The notes beneath the pieces are model-generated. The model saw only the letters and a program-made list of their open reading frames with translations. It had not been told where the DNA came from and ran no database searches. A stretch of DNA of 64,000 bases from Xiphophorus maculatus (lineage: Eukaryota; Chordata; Actinopteri; Cyprinodontiformes; Poeciliidae), in the NCBI RefSeq assembly GCF_002775205.1, contig NC_036461.1:13863015-13927014 (forward strand), given 5' to 3'. Within the stretch, counting starts at the first letter, position 1. Every line of letters begins with the position of its first letter. Below are positions 48,006-61,500 of the stretch, piece by piece. Both the position numbers and the translations under genes were made by a program.

Positions 48006-49502
48006 GATGACTCCTCGTGCTTCACATAGAGGCCATCAGTCATAAATCCAGCACACCAGAACCAGTTTGACATAAAACAGATCAGATTTTTTCCTGGAAA
48101 CACATACACATATTAGATATCTCAAACTGATAGTGTCTGTTTTAGTCACTATAATCACTATGCATGTATATATTCTCAATATATTCCTTAATAAAATTAG
48201 AAAAAAGCCCAGAATTAGCTTTTAAAGCAGCCAAATACCTCCAGGTTACCTTCATGATTCTCCAGTGATGATACCTCTGTGAGTGTTTGAGTCTGAACAG
48301 CAGCTTCACCTGAGACGGACTGATGTCTGAGGAGCGCCGTCTGACAGCCATCCGACTCTGTCCTGTTACAGGAAGCTCTCATCTCTCAGGTGACCTGAGC
48401 AAATAAACATTAACCGAAAATAAAGGTCACTGTTATTAATAAACACCATGAAATATTAAATCTTGTTTTTTTAAAGGCTTATTTTTACAAATACAAAACT
48501 CTAAGCAAAATAATGCATTATCCATGACTGAACAATGTGTACAAAGAAGTGAAGTAAAACTGGAAAGACAACCAAAGTGTGAGGTAGCCTAACTCAGGTA
48601 AATAATATTTAAACAATATTTTGTATCACTGTCCAGTTCATGATTGCTTTTTTCAAATTAATTTAAAGTCACCATTTCTTTCAATTGCCTTTTTAATCCA
48701 GAGTAACTTCTAAAAACCTAACTCCTAATACAATCATGAGATTAAAAAAATTTCAATGATTATTGATACAGAGCTTCGAAAAAAACTGTGTGCATCATTG
48801 AGGTTCGTAGGTGATGCACACCTACGAACCTACGCAGGTTCGATAGACATGCTCATCGCTGGGCGCTCAACAGTCTCAATTTTAATCCCAGTGTAGTCTA
48901 TCGATCTAACCTCATGTTTTTGAACTGTGGGAAAAAAACTGTATGAATTAATGGATGGGTTAATAGATGGATGGGTGGATGTACAGATGCATGTATATGC
49001 AGAAAAGTGATGAAGAGCAGCCGAAAATTCTTCTTCAAGGTATTCGCGACTTTTTTTTGCCGCTGTTAATGAGTCTTCTAGAACGCAAAATCTATTGCAA
49101 AGGAATGCAATACTTTTGTGAGGTAACGCAAAAGAAAAAAAAACCTCAGTGTCCCCTAGAGGAGTCAGTACGTACTCTATTACTTATTGAGAGGAAATCC
49201 AAGAGAAAAAAAATCTTCATGTCCCCTAGGGGACTCCGTACTCTAAAATAAGGAATACATTTCCGCAGCAAAAGAAAAACCCCGAAAATTTGAAATTAAT
49301 CTCAGAAATATTCTTGAAAAAACTCGTACATTTCTAAGTTTGAAAAGTAAAAAATAAAATAAAATAAAATTATACAAAAATTTCTAAGTTTTTAAAATGA
49401 CCAGAATGCTAAGCGGATGTTGTTTCTAGCCGGACACTTTATAGAGACTCACAGGTTGCCGGGGTACAACAACGTGTATGAGGAATCGACGAACCCCTAG
49501 AA
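48006..49502. promoter_or_regulatory. Divergent 5' region between ATP6V1C2 and NOL10
   Basis: The two genes point away from each other across about 1.5 kb. For ATP6V1C2, a minus-strand donor-like site near 48250 (ATGAAG followed by GTAACC) and an acceptor-like TTTCCAG near 48097 suggest a non-coding first exon. A perfect 13-bp hairpin sits at 48800-48830. At 49221-49234 there is a perfect 14-bp palindrome, GTCCCCTAGGGGAC, with a diverged copy near 49151-49166. Close to the NOL10 start (about 49430-49440) an ETS-like GCCGGA is visible. Promoter function is inferred from position only. Confidence 0.4.
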
Positions 49503-52500
49503 ATGCAGATTTCAAACGTGAACGATGTGAAGATTTACAATCTAAGTTATGGAAAGTCCCTCCCTGAGGTATAATACTCCATGCGATCAAAGTTACTGTA
49601 GCGGTTTAATTGATATTGCTATCTCAGATGCTATTTACTACAGTGGCTATTACCACCAAAGTAGACTTTACATGCTACTCGCCAAAAAGCAGCATAAATA
49701 GAAATGCATTGATGAACCATAATATTCTCGTGTGTCGTGTGCCTTTTCCTTATTAGCCAATTGATTATGTAAGGTAGCAACATTCGGCTTTAATTTATTG
49801 CATTGATTGATTAATTCCGAGGTGTTGTATTGCCCTTTTTATTTTTCTGTATAATAATGCTGAAAGACAAAACACACCGGTGATTCAAAAGTAGCACAAG
49901 AGCACCTCAACGGTGTGTAATCAGTCCTTTACTGTTTTCTATAACACGACTGTGCTGGCTTAAATAAGTGTGGGGATTATAGAATTCAAAATTCTCCTGT
50001 TTTTTTTATCTGTTGAAATATCCTCACTTCTTTCTACTTGTTGCAGTGGTTGTCAGATCGAAAGAAAAGACAGCTTCAGAAAAAAGATGTTGGTGAGTGG
50101 GTCGCTTCATTGTCAGCACTGCAGACAAGTTAATTTGTTCAAAGTTTTAAGCATTGCTTTCCCCTTCCTTTTTATTTTTGTTTTTCAGACATCCAGCGGC
50201 GGATTGAACTCATTCAGGACTTCGAGATGCCCACAGTGTGCACCTCTATCAAAGCGTCCCGAGACGGTCAGTTCATCCTGGCAGCAGGTAAGACCATCTT
50301 TTGGCTTCAGAAAACCCTTCTGTAATTTATCACTGCAGAAAGATGAAAACGCTCATTGACTGTATTTTCCCCTCAGGAACATACAAACCCAGAGTTCGCT
50401 GCTATGACACATATCAGCTGTCCCTTAAATTTGAACGATGTTTGGATTCAGATGGTAGGTTTTTCTCGTGTATCTTTTCTAGCCCCTTCTGGAACATTGG
50501 GTTTTACTGTTTTCTTTTTTCTTCTTCTTCTTCTTACAGTTGTGGCTTTTGACATCCTGTCAGATGATTACTCAAAGGTGAGAGATTTTGTTCTTAATTA
50601 TTGATTTCCAGTTTGTTTTTCGCTACACAGTCACGTCCGTCAATGGCAGATGGAATATTGTTCAGAGCCATAATTGTTTTATTTATTTATTTATTTTTTG
50701 ATAAACAGGTCTATTGATCCTAACAGGGTTTTGCTTTAACTGCAGACATAGAGAAAAACCCAGGTAACACATCAAACTTTCTTACCTGACAAACGTCATG
50801 CTTTGCCATGATCTGAATTGGATTGAACTGTTTCTCTCCATAAAACAAAAGCTCTGTGAGTTGAAACAGAGGTTAAAGTTAGAAGAAATCTGCCCTCTTC
50901 ACCTATTTGCTTCCATGAATCTAGTAAAATGTTGCTGCATGGAAGATCTTTGGCAAAACAAGGTTTTCTGTGTGGTCAAAAGTTGCCATAAATGATAAAA
51001 AAATATCTTCTTGTTATCAAAGTATATTCACTGTGGTGATGAAGCAGAACATGTGGTGTTTTCAGCTCATTGTCCTATTTTCTAATAACTGCTAAAATTG
51101 TTGCTGCAGTAACAAGATTGGAACTTGAGCTCACCCAAACATTTTTAACTGCTCTTAGGTTTCAGCGTGCCGATAATCTCTGTGTTCTCTTGCAGCTGGT
51201 TCTTTTGCAGTGCGACCGCCATGTGGAGTTCCACGCCCAACAAGGCCACTACTACAAGACTCGGATCCCAAAGTTCGGACGGGACTTTTCCTACCACTAT
51301 CCCTCCTGCGACCTCTACTTTGTGGGGATGAGGTGAGACTGGAAAGCAGTGTTAGCTGGTGAGGGCAACTTTTGTTTCCCTCACAAAAGTTTCCCTAATG
51401 CTTGTTTTCACTCACAGTTCCGAGGTGTACAGACTGAACCTGGAGCAGGGGCGCTTCCTCAACTCCCTTCAGACAGACGGCGTGTACGTACTGAGAGATG
51501 CTTGCTTATCTCGAGGCTTGCATGATTTGTCGTCTTTGTTCATGATGGATTTTTGTTTTGTCATCACCCAGGGAGAACAATGTTTGTGACATCAACCCTG
51601 TTCATCATTTATTCGCAACTGGAACCTCTGAGGTGAGCGCTGCGTTTTTTGATGCCCATGTTGTGGCCTGTCACGATAACAAATTTTGCTGAGCGATTAA
51701 TTGTTTTAAAAAAAATTATTGCAATAAATGATAATATTGTTTGAAGACCATTTTAATCTGATCTAAATCAGTCATATTCAACATGTTATATTGTCTTGTC
51801 TGCAGCATGTGGGGTTTTGATGACAGTCTGTATACATACGCTGTTTACACATCAGTTTCTAAACTGACTTAAAAATGCTCGTCTCCTTGTCTCTGGTTGC
51901 CACAGTTTGCAACAACTCAGAAACTAAATTTACTCTTGCAGCGTCTAGTTGTCACTCTGGTCTGCGGGTCCTCCAGGCAGTTAGTTGACGTATTATTGCA
52001 AACACTTTGCAAGCAGTGTAAATATAAGCAAGAAAGCACACACTCCAATATAGGTAGCAGCTATCTTGTGCATTTCCAATGTTGGCTACTTCCACAGGAC
52101 ACACAAACTGAGATTATAATTTTTGCTGCTTTCATTCTGAGCTATCTTGTTTGCTGAAATGAAAGTAAAATCTTTAAGAAAAGCTGTCCTGCTTGCTGTA
52201 AACATACAACTTACCTCATTTGCATGTGCATAAGAAACTCAAATGAGGTGTGTCTGCTGTTTTCTGTTGTGACCTCCCACGCTTACAACACCAAATCCCA
52301 CGCTCAGTGACACCTCTCAACACCTCACAACAATGTCCTATGCTGTTCAAGCATTAGTGCTCCCGAAACGAACACTTCTTTTGTTGTTTCAGCAACAGAC
52401 GTTTAGTTTTAATGAAAAGCTCTCAGATGGAACAGAGCTCAGTTGTTAAACTTGAGCGTTCCAAGCCTACATTTGATAAACAAACATGGTTGTTCATTGC

Positions 52501-55500
52501 ACAGGAAATACTCTTATCATAAAAAAAACATAAAAATTATGCTTAGACGAATTAAAACATTCATTCCATTTTTTGGAATGTAACACACATCCAGTCAAGA
52601 AACATTACACCAGAACCATATCAAATTAAATCATCAATAAACCAACACAGCTTAAAGAAGAATAAGTCACAATTTCTCTTTATTCACTTAAGTTCGAATT
52701 TTAACAATTTAAAAACCTGTTTATAAACTAGATCATTTTTATCCTTACAATTAGACAATCGAGTTAAAAGAAGGTAGGCTTTATTTTTACCCTTTATTTT
52801 AGTTTGGATGTTTAATGTGGTTGAAGAAGTCTTTTAATAATTTTTTTGCATTGGAGGATTTTAGGACCACAAATTGTTGGATTAATTGTTTTTGTGGTTT
52901 ACCCAAGAGCTGAATAATATATCTTTTTAATCATTTTCATTCAGTAAAAGCAGAACTGTTGTTCATGAGTCAACACTAAATCAACACTTAACATTTTTCG
53001 GCTACTTTTTAAAGGTGTGATATAATCTGTTATTTTATTTTTTGGTGATTTCTGAGAAGCTGTTGATTAAAGTTGAGTTTTAAGTTGAAGGAATCTTAAC
53101 ATTTGAATTAGGAAGCCGCTCCCCGAGCCAACATGATGGAGCCAAACACTTTAGGCCAGCAGTGTGAAGAAAACACTCTAGTCTTTATGCTGCAGCATCT
53201 ATTCGAAGAGTAATTTAATCACTGAAAATGCATGCTACTTCTCTGTTAAAACTCTAAACTGTGATTTTCTGACTGGCTGTGATCTGCTCTGTCTGTTCAC
53301 CAGGGAAGGGTCGAATGTTGGGACCCTCGCATCCGGAACCGAGTGGGCGTTCTGGACTGCGCCCTGAGCAGCCTGACTGAAGGAACAGAGTAAGCACCGA
53401 GTTGCCACGCTCAGATTGTCGCGTCCTCTCGGATGATCTCAGCGTGCCGATGCATATGTAGCCACATGGTGCTTTTCTCCCTGAAAAACAGGCAGCAAGC
53501 TGTGAAAATGAAGGCTGCATGTTGAAATATCAGACTTTTCTTTGAGTCAGAGCAAGTTTCCAGCTCCAGTCTGTGTCAGACATCATATCTGTCTTTGAGT
53601 TTTACGTTTGCTCTTTGTGGTGATTGCTGTGACTTTCTGATTGCTGACAGGGTTCAGGGTTTACCGTCCATCAGTGCGCTGAAGTTTAATGGTTCCCTCA
53701 CCATGGCAGTAGGCACCAGCACTGGACAGGTGAGTTCAACAGAAAAGCCTCAACTTCATTTTGTGACTATTTAAATTAAAAAAAACTACAACATAGAGTT
53801 TTATTTACACAAAATCTCCTTTTAGTGTAAATTTTGGCTATTATACTGCACCATATATTTATGAAAATAAACCCCTTTCATATCTATTAGCAAGCAAGAT
53901 GTTTTATTGCAGAAACATAATATCATACTGAAAAAGCCTGTCAGTATTAGTTGGGATTAGGACATTTTAGGATTTTTTTAAAATTGCACTTTATTATTTT
54001 ATGTTTTTTATTTTTTTTTTCAAAATCACAAACCACAATTATTGTGGCGCCTACTATTTGCAGTAATAAAACCCCGTTCCCTTAGCAACCATTAGATGCT
54101 TTCTAATTGCCAACTGGTTGCTTGGCTGGCATGCCTATAGAAACCCATCTGTCCTACCATCAAAAACATAAAGCGGTCTGTATCTGATGAGACTAAAATT
54201 GAGCTTTCCAGCTACAAAAACTCCAAAAGGATTTGGTGCAAAACACAGAGCAATAAGGTGAAAAAGCACTTTATGCCCACTATTAAGGAAAGCAGGGGAT
54301 CTGTGACGCAGTGGGACATTTTAAATGGAAAAATGGACATACCCTACCTGTGAAAGCTACATTTTATATCAGAACAGGAAAAAAAGTAAAGAAAATAGGT
54401 ATTTTATGTGTTCTCTTGTGATTGTTACTGATTCCCTCTCTCCACTTTGTCTTTTTCTCCCAGGTGCTGCTGTATGACCTGCGTTCCAGCCAACCGCTGC
54501 TGGTCAAAGATCACTTCTACAACTTGCCAATCAAATCTTTGAACTTCCACGACCAGCTGGACCTCATTGTGTCGGCTGATTCCAAGATCATAAAGATCTG
54601 GAACAAAGACTCGGTAAGGAAGAACAGCGAGTCAATATTCTGCTGTCTGCCAGTATTTATTAAATGAGTCAGAGAGAAAAAAAAAACAATATACAGTTGA
54701 AGATGTGTTGTGATGTCTATAAATTGCATTTGTCTTTTCTACTCTGCTCTGCAGGGGAAGCTGTTCTCCTCCATACAGCCACAGAGCGACCTCAATGATG
54801 TCTGCATGTACCCCAATTCAGGTACGAACATTACTTTTTATGATTGCTGCACATTCTTGAAACTGTGAGAAAGTAGACAGTCGTCACTTCTTTTTGTTGT
54901 GACTGAAACATTAATGGTATCTTGGCAATAAGAACCAGTATTTTAGGTGGAAGTATTATGTCGAAGGAGAAATTTTGTGTTGTTCAAAGCTCAAGATTTA
55001 GTTTAACTGTTTTATTTAAGTCAACAAAAACAGTTGAATTCATGGATTTATTTTGTTGTTACTCTAGCTGTTGAACATGTCATGATTAGGAAGATGCCTG
55101 TAATTTTACATATTTCAAACGTCAAATCAAATGTCAACATCAGAAATAACAGAATTTTTTTTCCCTGTTTTACCTCTTTAATTAACACCAGAACCACCAT
55201 GAATACCAAATCTTGTAAGCAATAAAAAATATATTCAAGAAAAAATACTTGTGCTCACTTTGCTGTTATAAGTAGAATAAGAGTTGTCTAGAAAAATAGA
55301 AAATGATAGAAATTAAATTATAGAAATTAATAAATGAAATAATCTTCCTACTAAATGATTTTCAAGGTTAATATATATTGTAGTTTTAATAATCTCAATA
55401 TAATTTTTTTCTGAATTAGAATAAGGCTCATCCAGGGAGCCAGGTTTTTTGTTTTGTTTTTGTAAATGATTGACCTCTAGGGGGCGCCATTTTGTAAAAT

Positions 55501-58462
55501 TTTCCAGCGGCCCATTTCTTTACAAGCTCTCTTCAATTGTCAGTTTGCCATTGAAATGAGAAAAAAATATTTCTGAACTTATTATTCATACTAATAATAT
55601 TATTATTACTAATATTATTTTTTTAAATTAAACTTACCTTCATTCTACAGCAGAGCTTTCTGATCAGAGTTATTGTTTACTGTCTTTGTCTTACGTTCCT
55701 CACTGTGTTGTATGTCATGAACAGGAATGCTTTTCACGGCCAATGAAGACCCCAAAATGAACACGTTCTACATCCCGGTGAGTACGGAGACGCCATGATC
55801 ACTACATGTTCATGTGCAACACTGCCTCACTGTGTGATAGAAGCAGACAGACAGACATGGACCCAGTCATGAATTAATGAGATGTTAACAGTGCCATTCA
55901 GGATTTTACATCCACTCATCCTTTTTAAAGTGGTTGGTTTCTTGACTTTTAAATATGGTCCACCATTCCTAACAGGAAGCACTCCAAGGTCATTCAGGAC
56001 CCTTATTGTAAGCTTTGTCCTTTTGAAAATGAGTTTTCTGCTAGAAAACCCAGTTTTGTGAACGTTTCACTCATTTGCCCAAATTTTCCTCTCCCCAATA
56101 AAACCAAGGCTTCTTCAGAACTAAGAAGCCCATCATAAGCTAGAAAATGCTGTAAAATCAAGGATGGTAGAAGCCAGTTCACATCAACAGGGACTGTTGT
56201 TGTGAATTGACGCTCAGAATTGGCAGCTGTCCACATGGTAGAACCATATGACTCCTGGAGGAAAGACGGGACAGAGATTGAGCTGTTTGGTCACAGAGAT
56301 GAGTGGTATGAAGTAGTAAAGATGATGCTTGCTGGTTGTGGAGTGAATAAAATACTCCACACCACATTAAGCAAAGGTTGAGGTTGGAATGGCCCAACCT
56401 CAACCTTATGCATAAGGTGACTCTATTTAAACTTCTGAGTAACTCTGTAGAAGCAGACAACAAAAGAAGAGAAGTCAGTTTGTTTAGAAAGAGAACAGAT
56501 CAGAATAGCGTGTGTGTGTGTGCGTGTGTACTGTAAACTCTGCTCTGCTTTGTGTAAATGAGGACATTCCTGGTTGGATAAACCTTTCATCCTAGATACA
56601 ATGACAAGGTGACAAAGTAATCTTTGCCAGATTCCCAGAAAACTTATTTCATGACATTTTTATAACAACTTTTTGAAGTTTACTAAACATGTAGTATTTA
56701 GTTGTGTACTGATTCTTGTATATCTCAGAACAGTGGAGTCAAATTCAGGTTTTAATCCAGTCAGATACACTCAGACGGCTGAACAATGCAGCATAGTCAC
56801 ACTCTGTGCATTCAAAAAATGCCACTTAGTAAACCAGACTAGGACCATCTTTGATTAACTCGTAAAACTCTAAATTGGACCATAAAAAGGGACTTTTTAC
56901 TATGAAAATAAAAACAAATTATTTTGTCCACAAAATTTATTCAGCACAACTACACGTAGGTTTGTGGTTGTGCTGTTGGAGCTGGATTAAAGATAAATGG
57001 TTTTAGCTAAAGTGTGTTTATAGCAGTGTTAAACATGAAAACACAGAAAACTCTTTACAATTCATAAAGAAAACAAATTTCATCAGTCTCCCAAACAGAA
57101 TATGCTTTAAAGTTGTTCAACATCTAAAAAAACAGGCCAGTATTTCAGTGAAATACTTGACGAAAGAAGATGGAAGAATCTTATTTACATTGGAGGCACA
57201 CTTGTTGTATTTCAGCTGTGATAAATTGATTGCTTCAACTTAATGGGTCTCTGGGTTAGAACCTGTTGAGCCACTTGCGCACCTGGTGTTCTTTCTCAAC
57301 GTTAATTCAAAGAGTGATGCATTTTTCTGAGAAGTGCAGTTCTGATCTGAGATCAGTCTTGACTTGTTTTTATCGCTTCTAGTCCTGAGTCTTTACTGAG
57401 TCAGAGTCAATGAAGTGCCTAAAATACGCTGGGACTTGTAAATGCAGCCCGTTGATGTTTTTGAGATGTTTCCTTCAGAAGAGACTTGATCAGCTTCATG
57501 TGCTGTGATGGAACTGAAGAACGATTGGACGCTGGATTGGGTTTAAATTGGCGACATGACATTTTGTCCAGAGTCAACCTACAGTAAAATAGTCTTTTTC
57601 ATGTTGGCTGAGCGGGTTAGATATCAAGCGAAAATGCATAACATTTCCCACCATGATTGCATAACCCTTAAGCAAAGATTACACTGAAAGCCATCGCTGC
57701 TCATATCAGCAAACGAAGACATCAACATGCCACCATTATTAAAGAGGGAGCAAAGTTCTGAGCTGATGCAATTTTCAATAAATAACAATTTGTACTTGAT
57801 TCTTCCCCATCTAACCACAACCCATGATCCAGTTCAGTAAGAGTTTAAACTTTAAGTAACAGTTTTTTTGACTGTTAAACATTTACTTACTTTTTTTTGC
57901 CCATACTATTTAGTTCTAAAGCAAATTACATTAACTTTTACATTAAAACCGTAAGCTTCCATTGTGATTAAAATATTGCATATTTATTTCCAACACAGCT
58001 TACATGGCATAGAAATAACCCACAAGATTAAAGAATAAATCCCAAATTGGGTAATCACAAATATTTAGAAGCATCTCTCATTTTTGTCCTTTAATTCATT
58101 TAAAGGTTTTCAGTGTGTATTCCTCTGGTGTATTGTAAGCCTGGCGGGCCACCAGGCTTTTCTAAGCATTACTTTTTTATTTAAGTCTTTTTAAAATGTT
58201 TGCATTTTTTACAATTTTATAGTTGGTGTTCAGGTATTAATCTTCCAATCTTTCAATAACACATATCAAGTGATATTTTAAAATTTCCTTTCAGCTTTAA
58301 ACATTTTTTACTCAAAAACACGGTGGGCTGCTGGATGAATGAGTGTCCAAGCACCAAACCACCAGGCTTAGCAAGTTTTTTGGGGAAAACCTTGAGTTTT
58401 AAACACTGGAAATAAACTTGCTGGTAAGGAAATAGAGAAAACAAGGAAAAATATTAACTTTC

Positions 58463-58510
<48 letters not shown>

Positions 58511-61500
58511 CTCCAGGGGGTCTTTTTGTGGGCTCTAGTGTCCCTTTTACGAAAGTAGGCTGACAGGAATGGGGTAGGAGAGGAGGGAAGACATGCGGCA
58601 AATGTCGCCGGGTCCGGGAGTCGAACCCGCGACGGCCGCATCGAGGACTCAAGGCCTCCAAATATGGGTCGCCCTAACCCCTACGCCACCACGGCACGCC
58701 CAACTTTCATGATTTTTAAAAGTGTGGAATTTTAATTTGAGTATATTTACAGGTTTTATGTTAGATTGTACATTATCCATCTGCTCCATTATCCATTCAT
58801 TTAATCATCTGTCTGTTCATCCATCCATTCCACTCTCGTTCCTTCTTACATTCTGCTTTTGCATTTTTAATATTTAAAGCCCAAGATACGTGCAAAATTT
58901 TGTCAGAAATTCTTAGAAAACCTCCTGTGGAGAATTTTTAATAAAAGATCAGTTTGAGAAAAGCAATAAGCAGATAAAATCTTGTTTTAGTTGGTTTCCA
59001 GTCAGCTGTTTACATCTGAGCAGAAACTCTGTCACTGAAAACGATTCCAAACAGGAGTGTGAAAATATCACACTCACAGGAGTTGTAAATGTTTGCAAAC
59101 TTGCTTTTTATATGTAAGATCATTTCAGTCCATCACAACGTTTTAAGTGAAAACTTCGCCTTGTGTCCTACAAAGACGCACCGTTCACTTCTGACTGTAA
59201 TGGAAATGTTTGGGAGCAGCCAGGCTATTTTTGCTTCAACAAATACACGCCAGATTTCTCTGAGAGTCTAAATATGAGTCGTGTTTGAAGCGTGCCGCTC
59301 CTGTGTTTCAGGCTTTGGGCCCGGCTCCTCGCTGGTGCTCGTTCCTGGACAGCCTGACGGAGGAGCTGGAGGAGAGCCCGGAGAGCACGGTCTACGACGA
59401 CTACAAGTTTGTCACTCGCAAGGACCTGGAGAATCTGGGTGAGACATCGCCGCAGTGAAATGCTCTAATGATGAGACTCTCAGTTCCCAGGAACTGAGAG
59501 CCTCTGTGCTGAGCAGAGGCCTGGGGGATTGATTGAGAGACTCTAGGTATGCAGGCAGAGAACCCTGGAGGGGTTGAATGAACACTGGAATGCAGCCTCA
59601 GCAGTAGCGAGATCAGATTACAGCAGAGGAGGAAGCGGGTTGGTTGGTGTGGAATAAAGGGAGATGGGCTGGGGGGTTGGTCCTGAGGGACAGCGGTGTT
59701 GATTTACAGGATCCGTGGCTCTTACATAACCATGCAGGGGTCTACCGAGTTTACGGATTGACATTCCCAGGAAAAGCAGGTTGCTCCACTTTCTGGGAGT
59801 TCCTGCTGTTGCAGGCTTGAACTCGTCCAGCGTACATCTGCTACCACTCACACCTCACCCACTAATGAACTGAAGAGATGCTTCATCAGGTTCTGATGAT
59901 GAGTTTTATACACTTTTTTTTCTTCTGCATAAAAAAAGCATAAGTAACCAATATAGAAGAAATTGCTCACGTTTAGTAACTTTCTCAATATACATGAAAA
60001 TATATTTTTGAGTTTAATATTTTTCCATCTTTATTATCTGACTTTTGTGTGTTTCTGGCCAATCTCACATTTATAAATGCTCCCAATAATTTTAGCCACA
60101 GGTGAGGTGATATAGGAACATATAAAGGTGTAAATTCCAGTTCCAAAGTACGTGTTCCTCGACCTGCAAAAGCAGATCCCACTAATTATTGTAATGGCAG
60201 AAAAATATTCAGTGACTCATTGTCAGTTTAACGTATGCACCAAATACAGTGGCAGAGAAAATGGTGAAAAGATCAACTCACAGTTCTCACCCAAATCTTC
60301 TGTTTAATGGTTGTAATATTTTAATAATACAGTGGAAGCCCAGTATTTGTAGTGGTTAGTGACCGTTTTTTTTTTTTTTATCTTAACAGGACAAATGTGT
60401 AGAAGCTGTTCAAATAGGATCATAGTTTGGCCCCCCAAAAAATCAAAGATAAAATCAGCCGGATTCATCTTTTAAGGAACCATGAATGTATTTCTTTCGT
60501 GTGAATTCAGTTTTGATGTTTTTTCTCCAGGTTTGTCTCACCTGATTGGGTCGTCTCTCCTGAGAGCCTACATGCACGGCTTTTTCATGGACATAAGGCT
60601 GTATCACAAGGTGGGATGTCTGCTACTGTGTCGGGTTGTTTCACTCTGAAATATTTATTGGAACCATTACGGAGATCATGTGGCATCCGAATGTTGCCAA
60701 AAGGTCAAATATCACAATTGTAACATTTGACTCGGCTTCAGGTGAAAACCATGGCAAATCCTTTTGCGTATGAGGAATACCGCAAGGACAAGATCCGGCA
60801 GAAGATCGATGAATCCAGAACGCAGAGAGTCCAGGTTCAGGTGAGGAGTGCTGGAAAGATGACAAACTTTCCCATAAGTACTGTTTTGTGGTGCAACCTT
60901 TTCTTACATTAGTCTTATTCAATAGCTGCTCATTGCAGACAAGATTCCCCAGGTTTCAACCAGCTGAGCTGTTGCAACACATCAAAATATTTGTGTCCTC
61001 TCATCCTGTCCGAACTGGCTCCAAATGTGGAAAAAACATTATGAGCTCTAAGAACGCTAGACTTGGAAGTGTAATTTGAGGATGTGAACAGCAGTCTGTG
61101 TCATCAGACTTTGTGTTTGTTTGTATCGAAAGTACATTTTGTTGTGATGAGACAGAAGCTGCCGAAGGTGAACAAGGAGCTGGCTCTCAAGCTGATGGAG
61201 GAGGGAGATGAAGAGGCAGAGCTGGCTTCCAGGAAGAAGAAGGGCAAGGTAGGAAAATATGACGGCACACCAGTTGGAGCGGTCACACCTTGTCACTTCT
61301 CAGAAATAATAACTGGTTTTTATGGTGGCCCTGAGGTGCAAACCACTTCAGCAAATTGAAAGCACAATTACAAATTACGAAAGCACTACAACATTAACGA
61401 AAACACTACATTAACGAAAGCACTACAACATTAACAAAACGGAAAGGGTTTGTCCCAGTTGGAGACCTAAGAAATCGCTGATTGGGCAATAGGCATGAAT

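Noticed and set aside
58600..58690. Functional tRNA gene
   Set aside because: The A and B boxes belong to a SINE with a poly(A) tail and target duplications. The cloverleaf is degenerate.
61084..61359. 91-codon plus-strand frame as a separate gene
   Set aside because: Its core is NOL10 exon 17 read through both splice sites into introns.
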